Shown here one piece after another: positions 1-12,100 of a stretch of 64,000 bases of DNA. Below the pieces are notes generated by a model. It had not been told where the DNA came from. It did no database searches and saw nothing but the letters and a program-made list of their open reading frames with translations. The first letter of the stretch is position 1. Every line of letters starts with the position of its first letter. A program made the position numbers and the translations under genes. Where the stretch lies: positions 24,862,001 through 24,926,000 of the forward strand of contig NC_135240.1 of assembly GCF_947623445.1 (NCBI RefSeq). The letters are read 5' to 3'. Origin of the DNA: Clavelina lepadiformis. Its lineage: Eukaryota; Chordata; Ascidiacea; Aplousobranchia; Clavelinidae.

Positions 1-3000
1 CGAATGTTAGTATATACAAACACATATTGGTATCATATTTTTTTCAATGATTTTCCTAACTTTACCAATTTACAGATGTATAATGCGCATATAATCTGGA
101 AAATTCTCAGTCCTCACTCCTCAGACTGTCAGACACTGCTTTGCAGTTGTTAAAGTTTGGAAGATGTTCAAATCAGTCTTCAAAACGATTCCTTCACCCA
201 GGTAATATTTCATAAACTCGGTAAGGTTTTCTTGCAAGAGTTGGCTATAATTTGGCCTAAGATGTCATAAATCAATTTGGAAATCATTCTGTAAATCAAG
301 TACAAGTACAAACTCTTGCAAGGATTTAGATTCTAAAGGCGTTTTTATGAAAAGTGCTCATTAACAAAAATGAACAATAAAATTTAAAATAGTTAACTAC
401 GTCTTTTGTCAGATTGTCTCATATATTCATAGCATACGCCTGAAACCGCTAAACAAGCGACATTTCTATATATATGTAAATGTAATTACTTCAAACGGAG
501 ATACCCCTGAGATATATAATTTTATGTAATTTATATAATATAAACTACCTTATAACTAAATGCATAGGTATATGACTAGTTTATATATCTCTGGATAAAC
601 TAACCGGAATAATATTCTTTTTTATAACCATGTAGGATGCTGGGATCTAACATTCCCAATCCTATTTTCGAAAAGGAAAACCACGAAATATTTATGCATT
701 AGTATATTTATATAGCATTTTTAATGGTCGCAAAAGCGTTACATTTTCCAAAACCCTGATAAATTTTAATAAAAACTTGATATTTTTGCAATTTTTTTTA
801 TGGCGTTTGCTTGTCTGTAGAGTACTTTTTAGCGAGACTTGGACAGCCGTTGACCTAATTAAAAACCCTACTATCGTAACTTCAGTTGCTGCGAAGATAG
901 GTTCTCAGTAAAATGCGTCGCAATGGAAATGCTATCTCTTCCAGCAAATACATAAACTAGGCTACTTCGTTAGATGAAGCTCCGGGTAGTGGCTAATGTA
1001 GTTTAGTGGGAACTTAGATCAAGGCTGTCATGTTTGAGCATTTGGCCACAGGCAGAGTTTTTCAGAATAATGCTTTGTCTGCATTATGCAGCACTGATGT
1101 TAACAATTTTCCATCAGAAGGTTGCGAGTTCAAACCACGTCGGGGTCACCAATGGAGGGTTCTTGGTGGTTTATGTTATAAGTCTGATAAACTAACGGGC
1201 TTCTACTGACTGGTTGTGACTCTTAAATCAAAAAGAAACTGTTCTTCCCAGGCAGCACTATTTATTTGCTTCAAATAATATACTCACTACGTAGAGCTTG
1301 TATTGCGTAGAAAGGACACCACCGTCTGTGCTGATGTCACGAGTAGAATGGCTCAGGAAGCCAGAAAAATTGCATGGTCAATGAGTTACCTTGCGGTCAC
1401 ACGAACTTTAGCTACACTACCCATAAAAAAGCACACAAATAATAAAAGTCGTAGTGGCGTCTGACATTTCTATGGACGGTGCGGGTGTCTATCGACTCCT
1501 AACGCCAAAGAACGATACTGTAAGTCATCTTGCATTAGTTAAAACGCAACGACCCTGAACAAGCAGTAGTCTGAACCAACGCTGAAAACAATGAGCGAGT
1601 ACTTTTCTTCTCTGACGTTTTTTTTTGTTTTAAAAAACATATTTACATATTAACACTTACAGCACATCGCCTAGGTTGGCATAAACAAGAGTTGTTATTA
1701 TCAGAATTCATTTCACGCTGTGCTCATAAACCACTTATAAATTCAACGCAGTGTGGGCAGGAAAATGGTACGTCTGCACCCTGTGAAACCAACACAAAGT
1801 TTGGCGTTAGGCTTCACAAGCGTAAAGTTTTATTATAAACCATCTTCACAATAAGTGAATCAGTCAACACAATAGTGAATCAATAAATAAATGAGAATCA
1901 CACAGGTGTGGATAGTGAATGAAGTGTAAAAATGTTAAAATTATCAAAACCAATAAATATAGCCTAAAATAGAATAGCTTAATATAGGCCTACAGTACAA
2001 ATTAAACCAGCCATTTAAAAATATTCGTTTATGTTATGATAGTGGATAATTGTTATGATAAAATAAACAGTGCACACTTACTATATAGTACATAACTGCG
2101 GCTTCAATGAAAACAGTGGGGATAGAAACAATCAATCATTTTGCAGGAGCTCACACCATAAAGCGATATTCCACAAATTGGGTGATAGACAGCAGTATTA
2201 AAATAACGGGTCCAAACACGTGTGCAGAAAAAGTGTTTTGGGCAATACGGGTTGAACAAAGAGAGTGCTCACCAAAAGGTTAAAGGGATTACATGTAGCA
2301 GAATGTATTTTTTTCAACGGGGCATTACCATACAGTGTCATCAAATGGCAGTGAGAACAACAACGTAATAAACATGATAATTTAACAGGATGTAATGGAG
2401 ACGGTCTGCAGTGCAACTGGTCAAGTGTACTTGACTTTATTGTAAACTATGGTCCAGCAATGGTGGATAATTATAATTTAAATTAGGAGTAGAACAAGAA
2501 TTTGTTTAGATTGGGAGGTATGCTACCTAGCAGATGGCGAAGCTTCTTTCAGTAGCTTTATTTTTTCAAGCTAAATTCTGTGCAGGGACTTGTAGGCTAC
2601 CAATCTTGTTTTGTTAAGTTTTTATCATTTTTGGTTAATAAGGACATGGTAATGAAGGTCATGATAGAGGTACAATTAGTTTATTAAAGCCAGAGTTATA
2701 TAAACTATAAATTGAGAAAAGAAGGCGTGTTTGATGATAGTTATACTAAAATATTCTTTAAGTATTTGGTAACAACAGACCCCAAACATCGAATAAAACT
2801 ACTTAAAATTGCCGTAAATAAACAATTCTGTGAGGTGCGTTTCCAGTTTCCCAGTCGCACCATGAGTGGTAAACCGATTTTCTAGAATCGCGACGTCCTG
2901 CGCGATTTAAGTCTTAAATCAATTCTTTTCTCAGTTCAAAGTAAATAGATCCAACAAACGAAACAGACATTTTTACTTACTATTTTTTAAAAAGACTTTC

Positions 3001-3888
3001 ATATTGTTTAATCGTAGCTTGTACTACGTAAAAATCTATAACCTCTGACTTAATGATGCTATTTACACTACCGCTACGTTGCTAAATCATAATGGTGAGC
3101 GGAAATAAAATCTCAATAGACCATTGCAGCCGTCATTAATCACGGTGAGGAGGTTTCTATATCAAATGAGCTTAAATGCGTAAATTTAATAAACTGAGGT
3201 TGACAACTGCAGTAAAGTCTGCGCTTTTCAAACCAGGGTTAAGGGAAAAAACGTCTGTTGAAGTTAAGTGACTAATGTTGCAAGTACAGTTGGAACCATA
3301 GGATAATTCTCAGTGCCTGCAGTAGTTTGTTGATGTGAAGTCGTCAACTCCATAACGTTACGGCTAGTTTGATGCCTTAATTTTTAAATTGAACACTACT
3401 TGCATATAAGCGCAAATCTATAGGTCTGTGTGTATTGAAAACGACCCGTAAAAGGTAGAGTGTTATTTTTTGTCAAATTTTATTTGCAATTTTTTTCTAT
3501 GGTGGCTTTTAAAGCGTGTGTCGTCTCAAAGCGCTTTCCACATTGGATTTGAAGATTACTTACCCAGCAACTAATACAAGAATTTCCCTACGTCGTACTG
3601 TAGGTGCTGTTGTACTTAGGCTTAGAAGTTGCGGCTTGTCTATCATTACGTCACAAGCAGAGACACAAAACAAATGACATAAGGAGTTAGTGTCAAACCA
3701 ACCTTTAAATAACGTAAGCTTGCATGCTGTGTTAAAAATAATTACTGACTGTGATGAAAGAAAGAGCGAGAATGACAGCAGATAAAAAAGATGCAGGGAC
3801 GCTGTTTATGTCGTAGCATAATGGATAAACACAGTAATAAAAGCCTTATTATAACGGTAACCTATAGTATAGACTATAGACTATATAG
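1..3888. other. intergenic, no gene seen
   Basis: No reading frame here shows conserved protein sequence or a chain of phase-compatible exons on either strand. The stretch is AT-rich single-copy-looking DNA. A weak SINE-like B-box stretch near 1120 was considered and rejected. It may contain 5' regulatory DNA of Duox or the edge of a gene lying outside the window. Confidence 0.5.
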
Positions 3889-4078
3889 CAGGGGTGGGGA
3901 AACTTGTTCAATGAAAGAGTCACTTGCGGAAAACTACAAACAGTAGCGAGCCGCAAAATCAGTAATGTTAATACAAATACGGTAAACAATGCATGGATAA
4001 TGAACAATAATGTATATCACTATTCAGCTAGAAGAGCCACAAAAAACATGTCGGTGGGCCGCAGTTTGCCCACCTTTG
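3889..4078. mobile_element. hAT-type miniature inverted-repeat element
   Basis: The left end reads CAGGGGTGGGGAAACTTG and the right end, reverse-complemented, reads CAAAGGTGGGCAAACTGC, giving imperfect inverted termini with the hAT-like CAGNGGTGGGCAA core. The 8-bp flanks are ctatatag (3881-3888) and ctaaatgg (4079-4086), matching at six of eight positions, as expected for an old hAT target duplication. There is no transposase inside 190 bp, so it is non-autonomous. The right end is almost identical to the left end of the element at 42903, so both probably belong to one family. Confidence 0.65.
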
Positions 4079-5109
4079 CTAAATGGTAAAGCACTGCAGT
4101 CGACAATTTTTTGCATCATGTTAGGCAAAGGGGACTTTTTTCTACTTTTTATCGCAATGTTCAGTGCTCGTAACAAGAACACCGTTGGTAATCCTGAATC
4201 CAAATTTGTGCGTACTTGTCCGCGAGTTGAGCTTTTAAACGGTTGCGTACGTATGAGCTGGAGATTACTCTAATAGTTAACTCACTACCCAATCTGTAAA
4301 CCGTGTCGAGTCGAGGCATAACAGCCACAAACGCATTTCTTGATATGGTGGCTGTAAATTCGATTACTATACTTTGGAAAAGCTGCTGGCGATCGACCTT
4401 CGTTTGCGTTCCAATAAAAATAAGTCAGGTTAGTTCTTGGTCAGGTTCACGGTGGGTCGTGACTCGTGAGGTTGCGTGTCCGTGAGCTTGTGTCAGGCTG
4501 AACCTGAAAGTAGTAATTACAGTAGACGAGGCAAGTATTTGGAAGGGGCGTGATGTAGCGTTTACAATGACCAACAGCGCCGTAAAGAAACAACCGGCGC
4601 GTTGCACTGAAAGACCTAACGTGCCCGAACTGTGGATGGTTTTGTGAAAAGCTGAAAAATAGAAGTAAATAAAAAGACAGAACAATAGATAAGGATGAAA
4701 GAGAAAAGCGATAAAAACGTTCGTTTTAGTTTGTTTAACTAAGTAAATACATGCAAGGAAGTATTACCTCATTTATACAATTGTGCTCTCTGTTGTAATT
4801 CTTTTTCATGGTTAAGACTAGTTGAATGAATAACAATTCATTTTGTGTTGTCATCAATCGTGCCTCAGAGAATAGAGAAAAGTCTGCCCGAAGCAGGAGA
4901 GAGCCAAATTGAAGTAAAATATTCAAAATTGTTAAACTGTTAAACAGCCAGATAGCTTTAAAAGTTTTTCTATCCATACACTACAAGCGTTGAAAGCAAT
5001 TTTTCCTGAAAGTCAGTCTTTAAACAGAAATGTAAATAAATAAATAATTTTTGTAAATAAATTATTATCTATCATATTACTTCAATGTTTAAAATGTAGC
5101 CGTCTGATT
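4079..5109. other. intergenic, no gene seen
   Basis: Open frames of 60-87 codons occur on both strands, but none resembles a known family or joins to further exons. It separates two hAT-type elements and could be partly derived from older transposon sequence. Confidence 0.4.
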
Positions 5110-5458
5110 CAGGGCTTCTCAAACTATGGGTCGAGAAACAAATTCGCAAACGGAGTCGCAAAATGTAATTTTGAAATCGCGAAACAAGTTCAATTTTATC
5201 AATTGAATTCTTTGTTAATTTTTGATTCACTTTACTGTTTCCATTGCGTGGTTCTTTTATTACTGCGCAGTTACTTTCGTGAAATGTCTGCGTTTGTATG
5301 ATTTCGCCATAGACAAAAATACCACTTGACATTCGTGATGGGTGATTTATTGTTTTAATATCATTAACGCGTATGGGCTACGGCCACTCATCTCACGGGT
5401 TCATTTAGAATATCTTTTCTAAAATTGGGTTGCAGAACAAAAAGTTTGAGAAGTCCTG
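5110..5458. mobile_element. hAT-type miniature element, second family
   Basis: Left terminus CAGGGCTTCTCAAACTATGG; right terminus reverse-complemented CAGGACTTCTCAAACTTTTT. The inverted termini agree over about 16 bp. Flanking octamers gtctgatt (5102-5109) and gtctaatt (5459-5466) match at seven of eight positions, a hAT-type target duplication. At 349 bp with no transposase it is non-autonomous. It ends about 130 bp upstream of the Duox start codon, so it lies in or beside the Duox promoter. Confidence 0.75.
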
Positions 5459-5591
5459 GTCTAATTCATGTAGTTTTACACATGACTGATTTGTAACACT
5501 AGGCAATTGCAGCGACTGAGCATTATAATCAGCTAGCGATAAAATACTTCAACTAATGGCTGACTGAGCGGCAAAAACTTGAAGTTTTAAA

Positions 5592-6063
5592 ATGTTCTAC
5601 ACTGTATTTGTGCTGCATTTTGCAGCCATAGCTGTACAAGGTAAGCAAATTCATGCATTCTTATCATTGTCGCTTTTATTTTTTAAATTGAAGTTTTGTG
5701 GGTAAAGTATTGTGACGTAATAATTTATTGCAGGTAAGGAGTTTCCTCCATATAACGGCTGGTTCAACAACAGAGGGAACCCTGATTCAGGAACTCCAGG
5801 TTAATTGCGTTTATGGAAAATTTTGGCGATGGCAATTCTAAGTGTACGAACTACGAAGTATACTGTTGTAGTCAAAGTCTGTTGATTCAGACGAATCATA
5901 ATTCAACAAATCGGAAAGTTAATTTACTGTATCTGACATGTTACGATTTTGGTGTTTTTCAGTTTAGTCCATGTAAATCCAAGCGGCAAACATATTGTAC
6001 TTGGCGGTTAAATAAATGTTAATATTGTTTGCATAGTGAAAAAGATACCCTAACGTGTATACC

Positions 6064-6106
<43 letters not shown>

Positions 6107-9100
6107 GTAAGGTTATATGAGGCAGAAAATGAAAGAAAGTCCGTGACTTCATAGAAAACTTATTTTATTTCTTTGCAAATATAATAAAACTATAAAAACA
6201 ACTCTAAAAGGACATGTCTCATGCTTTAGTTTGACGATGATATGGTTAAATGTACATGGACCGTATACTATTAGTCCAGTTAAAGATTTATCGACAAACA
6301 ATACGCGACTGATGAGGAGGGGTTTTCGAAGATTCGCAAACAAAATACTTTGCTCCGTCGTAATCTCTATTAAAGTTTAATGTTGTCAAACATAAACGTC
6401 ATAATATCTATGACATATCTATTAAAACCCAAGTGAGTGACGTTGCAAGTTGGTTTCTGCCGCCATGCTCATACATGTTATTTCTGGAGTTTCGTTATAT
6501 ATCAGTTTCCGTATATATCTACGTCACATGTCAATTGACGTCTAGTTCATTAAAAGTATTTATACTGATTGCGACATTTTGCTAGTAATAGATGTATTAT
6601 AACGTACTATTTTTATGTAGCCTATGTTTGTTAATGTTCGTGTAACTTATAAATAGATCCGTCGTGAGTTTTGTAGTTCATGGAGCTAAAAATTTGCTAT
6701 TTGTGAAAGACGCGCTTTTAGCACGTCACAAGGTCATTAAGTGGCACTCGAACACGACGGTAATATAGTTTCAAAGAAAATATGGAAGTTTTAATTTAAT
6801 CTTTTATAATTTTGGTGTCTTCGTGTCAAGATGTCATGTTTGTGGTAAAAACACTTGATATTACCGCGATATCTCCGTTTTTAAGACGGGTTGTGTACCG
6901 TTCCCACAACATTTGTCACAAAATTGCACCTGCGTTTAAGTGTGGGCTTTATTTTTAAAGATTAACCATGCGTAAACGCAGCGGCGACCAGAACGATCTT
7001 TTTCCAGCAAATGGGTCAAAATGCTGTAATTTTATCTTCAATATAGGCTTATAGTACATTATTCTGGTGGCAAGCAACCATGAAATTTATCTTTGGATAC
7101 TTAACGCTGACTGACGTACATTGCTTGCTCTGAAGGGTGTCCCATTTAAACATAAGCCGTACATGTACTCTTGGAGCTGGTAGCCGCGTAATTTAGTTTA
7201 AAAAATTTTGTTTCTATATACACCAACGTGATATTGACGGCTTTGTCAACGATTGTTATTATGCTGACATTGCAAAATAGGAGACCAAAATGTAAAGCAA
7301 GCTCTGCATGTTTTAAATGCATTTATTACTTCACGCAGCTTCTTTTTTCCTGCTCCCAGATTCGATTCTCTCCCGGCGACTTTCTCCTCATTATCAGGAC
7401 GGAGTCTACTTCCCAAGCGGATGGAATCGACCGAATCCGCGAACGATAAGCTTAAATTTAACATCCGGGACTCCAGGGTTACAATCGAGTGACGGAAAAA
7501 CAGCGCTGTTTTATTTTTTTGGTTGGTTTTGTAAACAGCGAGCAAAAATCAGATTTAAATTTGTTTATTTTTAATTTTCCAATCAATCTACGAAGATCTA
7601 TAGTCATATAGACATAACTTCTAGTTTTTAGGAAACTTTTACTTAAACATTGATCAAATATATGATAATTTCAATCATTCTTGTAAAGGTCAACACGTCA
7701 TGCAGGAAATCGTTGATTCCACAAGGCCGGGTTGCCCGCCTGAATTTTTTAATATTAGAATTCCAGCTGGAGATTCGAGTTTTGACCCTGGAAACACTGG
7801 TACAGTTGCAATGCCCTATCAGAGGTCGAGGTATCAAACTAGCAATTCCGGCTATTCCCCTAATCATCCACGTGATCAGCTGAACGAAGTGACGTCGTTT
7901 CTTGACGGTAGCGCCATCTACGGGCACGCTAGAGCGTGGGTGGACAAGCTAAGACTTTTTGCCAGAAATTGTACCAACCGCCCAGACACAAATATATTTG
8001 CCAGCCAGGTAATTAGGTGTAAAATGCGACGTAGAAGTTCACGTTTTTATTATGAGTTTGTTGATGATTGTAAATTTGACGTTCTTACGTTTACGTTTTT
8101 ACGCAGTACGGCACTGCCGATTGCAGAGGAGAACTAAGATCTGTGAACGACTTAGGCGAATTTCCCGAATTGAACATCCAGGGTCTTCCTTTAAATAACC
8201 CTGTTCCACCGACAACAAGAAACGTTCAAGACGCTAAAAGACTTCATCGTACGTACAATAATGATATTCAATTTGTTGCAAACATTCTTTCCTTATCACG
8301 TCCTTAATTGCTTGCTAAATTTCTAACCTACAACCAGTCCTCTAAGCCCGTTATAAAAAATAATACTCTCTGCTTATGACAAAGGGGTGTGACATAAATC
8401 TATTTCATGAGTCATCATTAGGTCAAAACATATAAGGCGGTGTATATTAGATAAGTTCTTGGTATTTGTAGAGACCGGCGGTAGAAATATCAACGAAAAT
8501 CCTTTCCTGCTCGCCATTGACGTAATATGGTTTCGTCATCACAACTGGTTGGCGCGCAATATTGGTAAACTCCATTCCGACTGGTCAGAAGAGAAAGTTT
8601 TCCAGGAAGCGAGAATTCAAAATGTCGCAACCTACCAGGTTTGGTGTAATATGATGTTATAGTTGTATTAGTATGCAGTATAAAAAGAATCTAATCGATT
8701 TGGAAGAAAAAACGGGTGTATTTCCAAGCTAATTAAGCAATGATATTTTATTTCAAGTATAACGATTTTCCATTCACAGAAAATCGTCTTCTACGATTGG
8801 TTGCCATATCTTCTTGGAAGCTGCCCAACAATGTCTTCTGAAATGTGCCAAAACCTGACTGCTTATACAGGTACCTAGGCTTCCCTTGCCTCTTAGCTTT
8901 GCTGTAGATGAGATTTAGGGTGAACTGTTGTTCCTTTAAGAAATTTTTGTAAACAGAATACAGTAACGGAGTATCTGTGGGAATTTCAAATGTATTCGAA
9001 GCAGCTGCTAAACATTATGACGTCACGATGGCACCACCTGGTGTATTCAGAAGGAGCAAATACAATAAGTACAACTTTTTGTTGGCTTTTTTATGCACAA

Positions 9101-12100
9101 ATACAAGAATTACTGTAGGAAAGGAAATTTGATATTAATAAAGCGAACGAGATATTTAGATCTCACGATTTTGCTTATTTTAGTGGTGGTTGCGTGTTCC
9201 GGAATACATCGTCAGACCCGCTTAGAGTTTGCAATACTTACTGGAATGGAAATGTGAGTATCACGTTACGTATACGTTTAAATGGTATAGGTCTCAGTGA
9301 CGAAAGAGTTATATAACTTATAACACAACATTGGGGGAAAGTGGGACAAAACGGAACGTGCGTTTTAAAAAATAACGACGAATTGCAGCGTCACCACGGT
9401 TTTGCAGGTGCAACACTTTTCCGACAAGGGAACTTGGGATGCAAAATGCAATCTTCTAAATTTCCAAGGCTGGAGTCATAGCAAAGAATCTACTTTTGGC
9501 TCGTTTCATAGAAATGTTATTCAGTGAATTAAGGGGTTCTATACTGCTATGAAATAGTGAGGACATTAACTTCATTTACTAACTTCACTGGGGTAAAATG
9601 ACATTAACATTGACATTGACATTAAAATTAACTTCATTGGGGTAAAATGAACCTATTAGGTCGGCATAAAATTTGAAAGTGAAGTTTTGCATAGAATCTT
9701 CTTCTACGAATTCTGTTATTTTAAAGGTTTTAACTCTGTTACAGTTCTATCCATTGCCAGATTTATTGTTTTAATTCGCGTTGAAATCCGAGAGAAAACC
9801 TCTTTTTCCCTTAACGGGTCCGTATTGTCCCCACTTTCCCCTAAGATTTGCTAAAACAGTTGGAAAAGTTTTTAAGCAAGTCCAAAATATAAACATTATT
9901 TATGTAAGTAACGTAATTTCTTTTTAGGAAATGTTCCAAGAAAGCAACATTGCCGAGGTAATAATGGGAATGGCCAGTCAAATTCTAGAAAAGGAAGATC
10001 ACATTGTGACGTCAGACCTACTCAATTTCTATCATGGTCCGCTGGAATTTTCAAGAAGAGATCTGGTCGCTTTGATAATTCAGGTGTGGCTTGTTGTAAT
10101 ACGCGCGTGCAAACTATTGCTCTAAAATTAGCAAGCAATGCTCATGTTCTTTATTCAAACGCAACCACGCCGAACGTTAACTACAGACCAGTGACGCCAC
10201 AATGGCAGTTTGGGCGCTGAGAACCACAGGGAAGTGCAAATTAAGAAGATAAAATTATATAATGCAAGACTTTTCTGCTAACATCTCTGCATATAGACAT
10301 AGATTTATTCTCTTTCGTACAAAATACCATTACAAGACCGTACTCAAAATAACAACATCGAATCAATCAGCCTTGGCAACAAAACTTGACGTAATAAGGC
10401 CATGGATGTTTTGCATCGAGCGTTTTGTAGCCACTAGTTTCAACGGCGATTTTGATGCATTTGTCCAGCAAGGAAGAGATCACGGTCTTCCTGATTACAA
10501 CACAGCCAGAGAAGAGTTGGGTCTAACCAGGAGATCGACATTTGAAGAAATCAATCCGACCTTGTTCGCTTCATATCCCAGCGTAAGTACTATGTAGTCA
10601 TTATATCGCTTGCCAAATCATTGCGCGGAAATCCAAGTTCATCTCTGACCAGCGATATGACATATGACATACAATAAACGTCTTTATGGTGAACTGGGGT
10701 TGTAATTTCACAAACAAGCTGCTGAGTTGGATGGAGACAATCTACGGAGGAGATCTCGGTTCTTTGGACCTCTTCGTCGGAGGTATGCTGGAGACGGGAG
10801 ACGATAAGCCTGGAGAACTCTTCCGGCTGATCATACAGGATCAATTCGTGAGGTTGAGGAACGGGGATCGTTTCTGGTTCGAGAACACTCGTAATAGGTG
10901 AGGATTGACGTCACTCTTTAATGACATCGTTTTATGACGATGAAGCTGTGACGTTTTTATGACGCATATTTCAGTTTGTTTAACGAAACCGAAGTAGCGG
11001 CAATACACCAAGTCACATTTCGAGACGTCATATTACGAACCAATCCGAGTCTCAACGAAAGTGTAGACATCCAGGACAACCCATTTTTCTGGAACTCAAT
11101 GAGTGAGTGACTGAAGGTGTTGGATATTTTTAAACTACGTCACACTGATCACGTAATCATATCCTTGCAGACGACACGAGGCTGTTGTGTCCGCAACCGT
11201 TTCAGATAGACGGTCCGAATCACACCTGGACAACGACGTGCACTACGCTGGAAACTTACGACTATTTCTCGGGGAGCGAAGCTTCTTACGCCATTGTGTT
11301 CGCCGCCATTGCATTGTTTGTTTTGTGTGAGTTGTTCATGAAATTTTCTCGCTTGGATATATCGTTATGGTGTAATGAACATATTTAAATAGAATGATAG
11401 AAATGCGATTGCAGTCACGTTACCAATAGGTTATGCAAAAGAGATAACCAACTAACTTCTTTAAAATTATATTGTAAATAATCGTTTTTTACCGTTTTTT
11501 TTAGTTTGATAAAGATTTTGCTTTGTAGTGTCGCTCTTGTTGATGTACCTGCTTGGAAAGCGTCAGGAGAAGAGAGTTTTGAGCCTTAAAAAACGGGTTA
11601 TCTCCAAACACAAGGTCAGCTTGCGTAACAGTGGAATTGAAGCAACGTTTGCCATCGAAATACTGGGAGAGAACAAAACACAAGAAGTCCAGGTAATGGA
11701 CTTTTGCTCATTCTTCTTACCTATACCTACTTGACCTTCTCACCTCGCTTGCGATTGGCTTTCCGATTCATTGATTCAAGCGGTTCAAATTTCCACGCTG
11801 TCATGATGCTATACTTAAATTCCGTAATCAACCTAAAAAGGACTCAGTGGCTAAATTAATTGTGAAAGGTTGCAAACGTTTTTTCAGGTTATTCTTGGGC
11901 CCTCCAAACAAATCGTGGTGAAAAATGCAACCGGGAATCGCAAGTTACAAACATTTATGTTGGATGACAACATTGAAATTTATACAACTACTACCGGCAC
12001 CTCCATGTTTGTTAGAACGAAGAAGGCAACATACGACATGGTTTGTAGCACTTTATGCTAAACAAGAAATATACTTGGAGAAAAGTTTAGTTTTTGCAGA

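Noticed and set aside
1040..1150. tRNA-derived SINE suggested by a B-box-like GAGTTCAAACC near 1125
   Set aside because: The A box is poor and at the wrong spacing, no tail repeat or target duplication is visible, and no second copy was found in the window.
4425..4685. 86-codon minus frame between the two left hAT-type elements as a transposase remnant
   Set aside because: No resemblance to the hAT dimerisation domain or catalytic blocks could be seen.
10590..10844. Minus-strand 84-codon frame overlapping Duox exon 12
   Set aside because: Antisense shadow of a conserved Duox exon, with no independent support.
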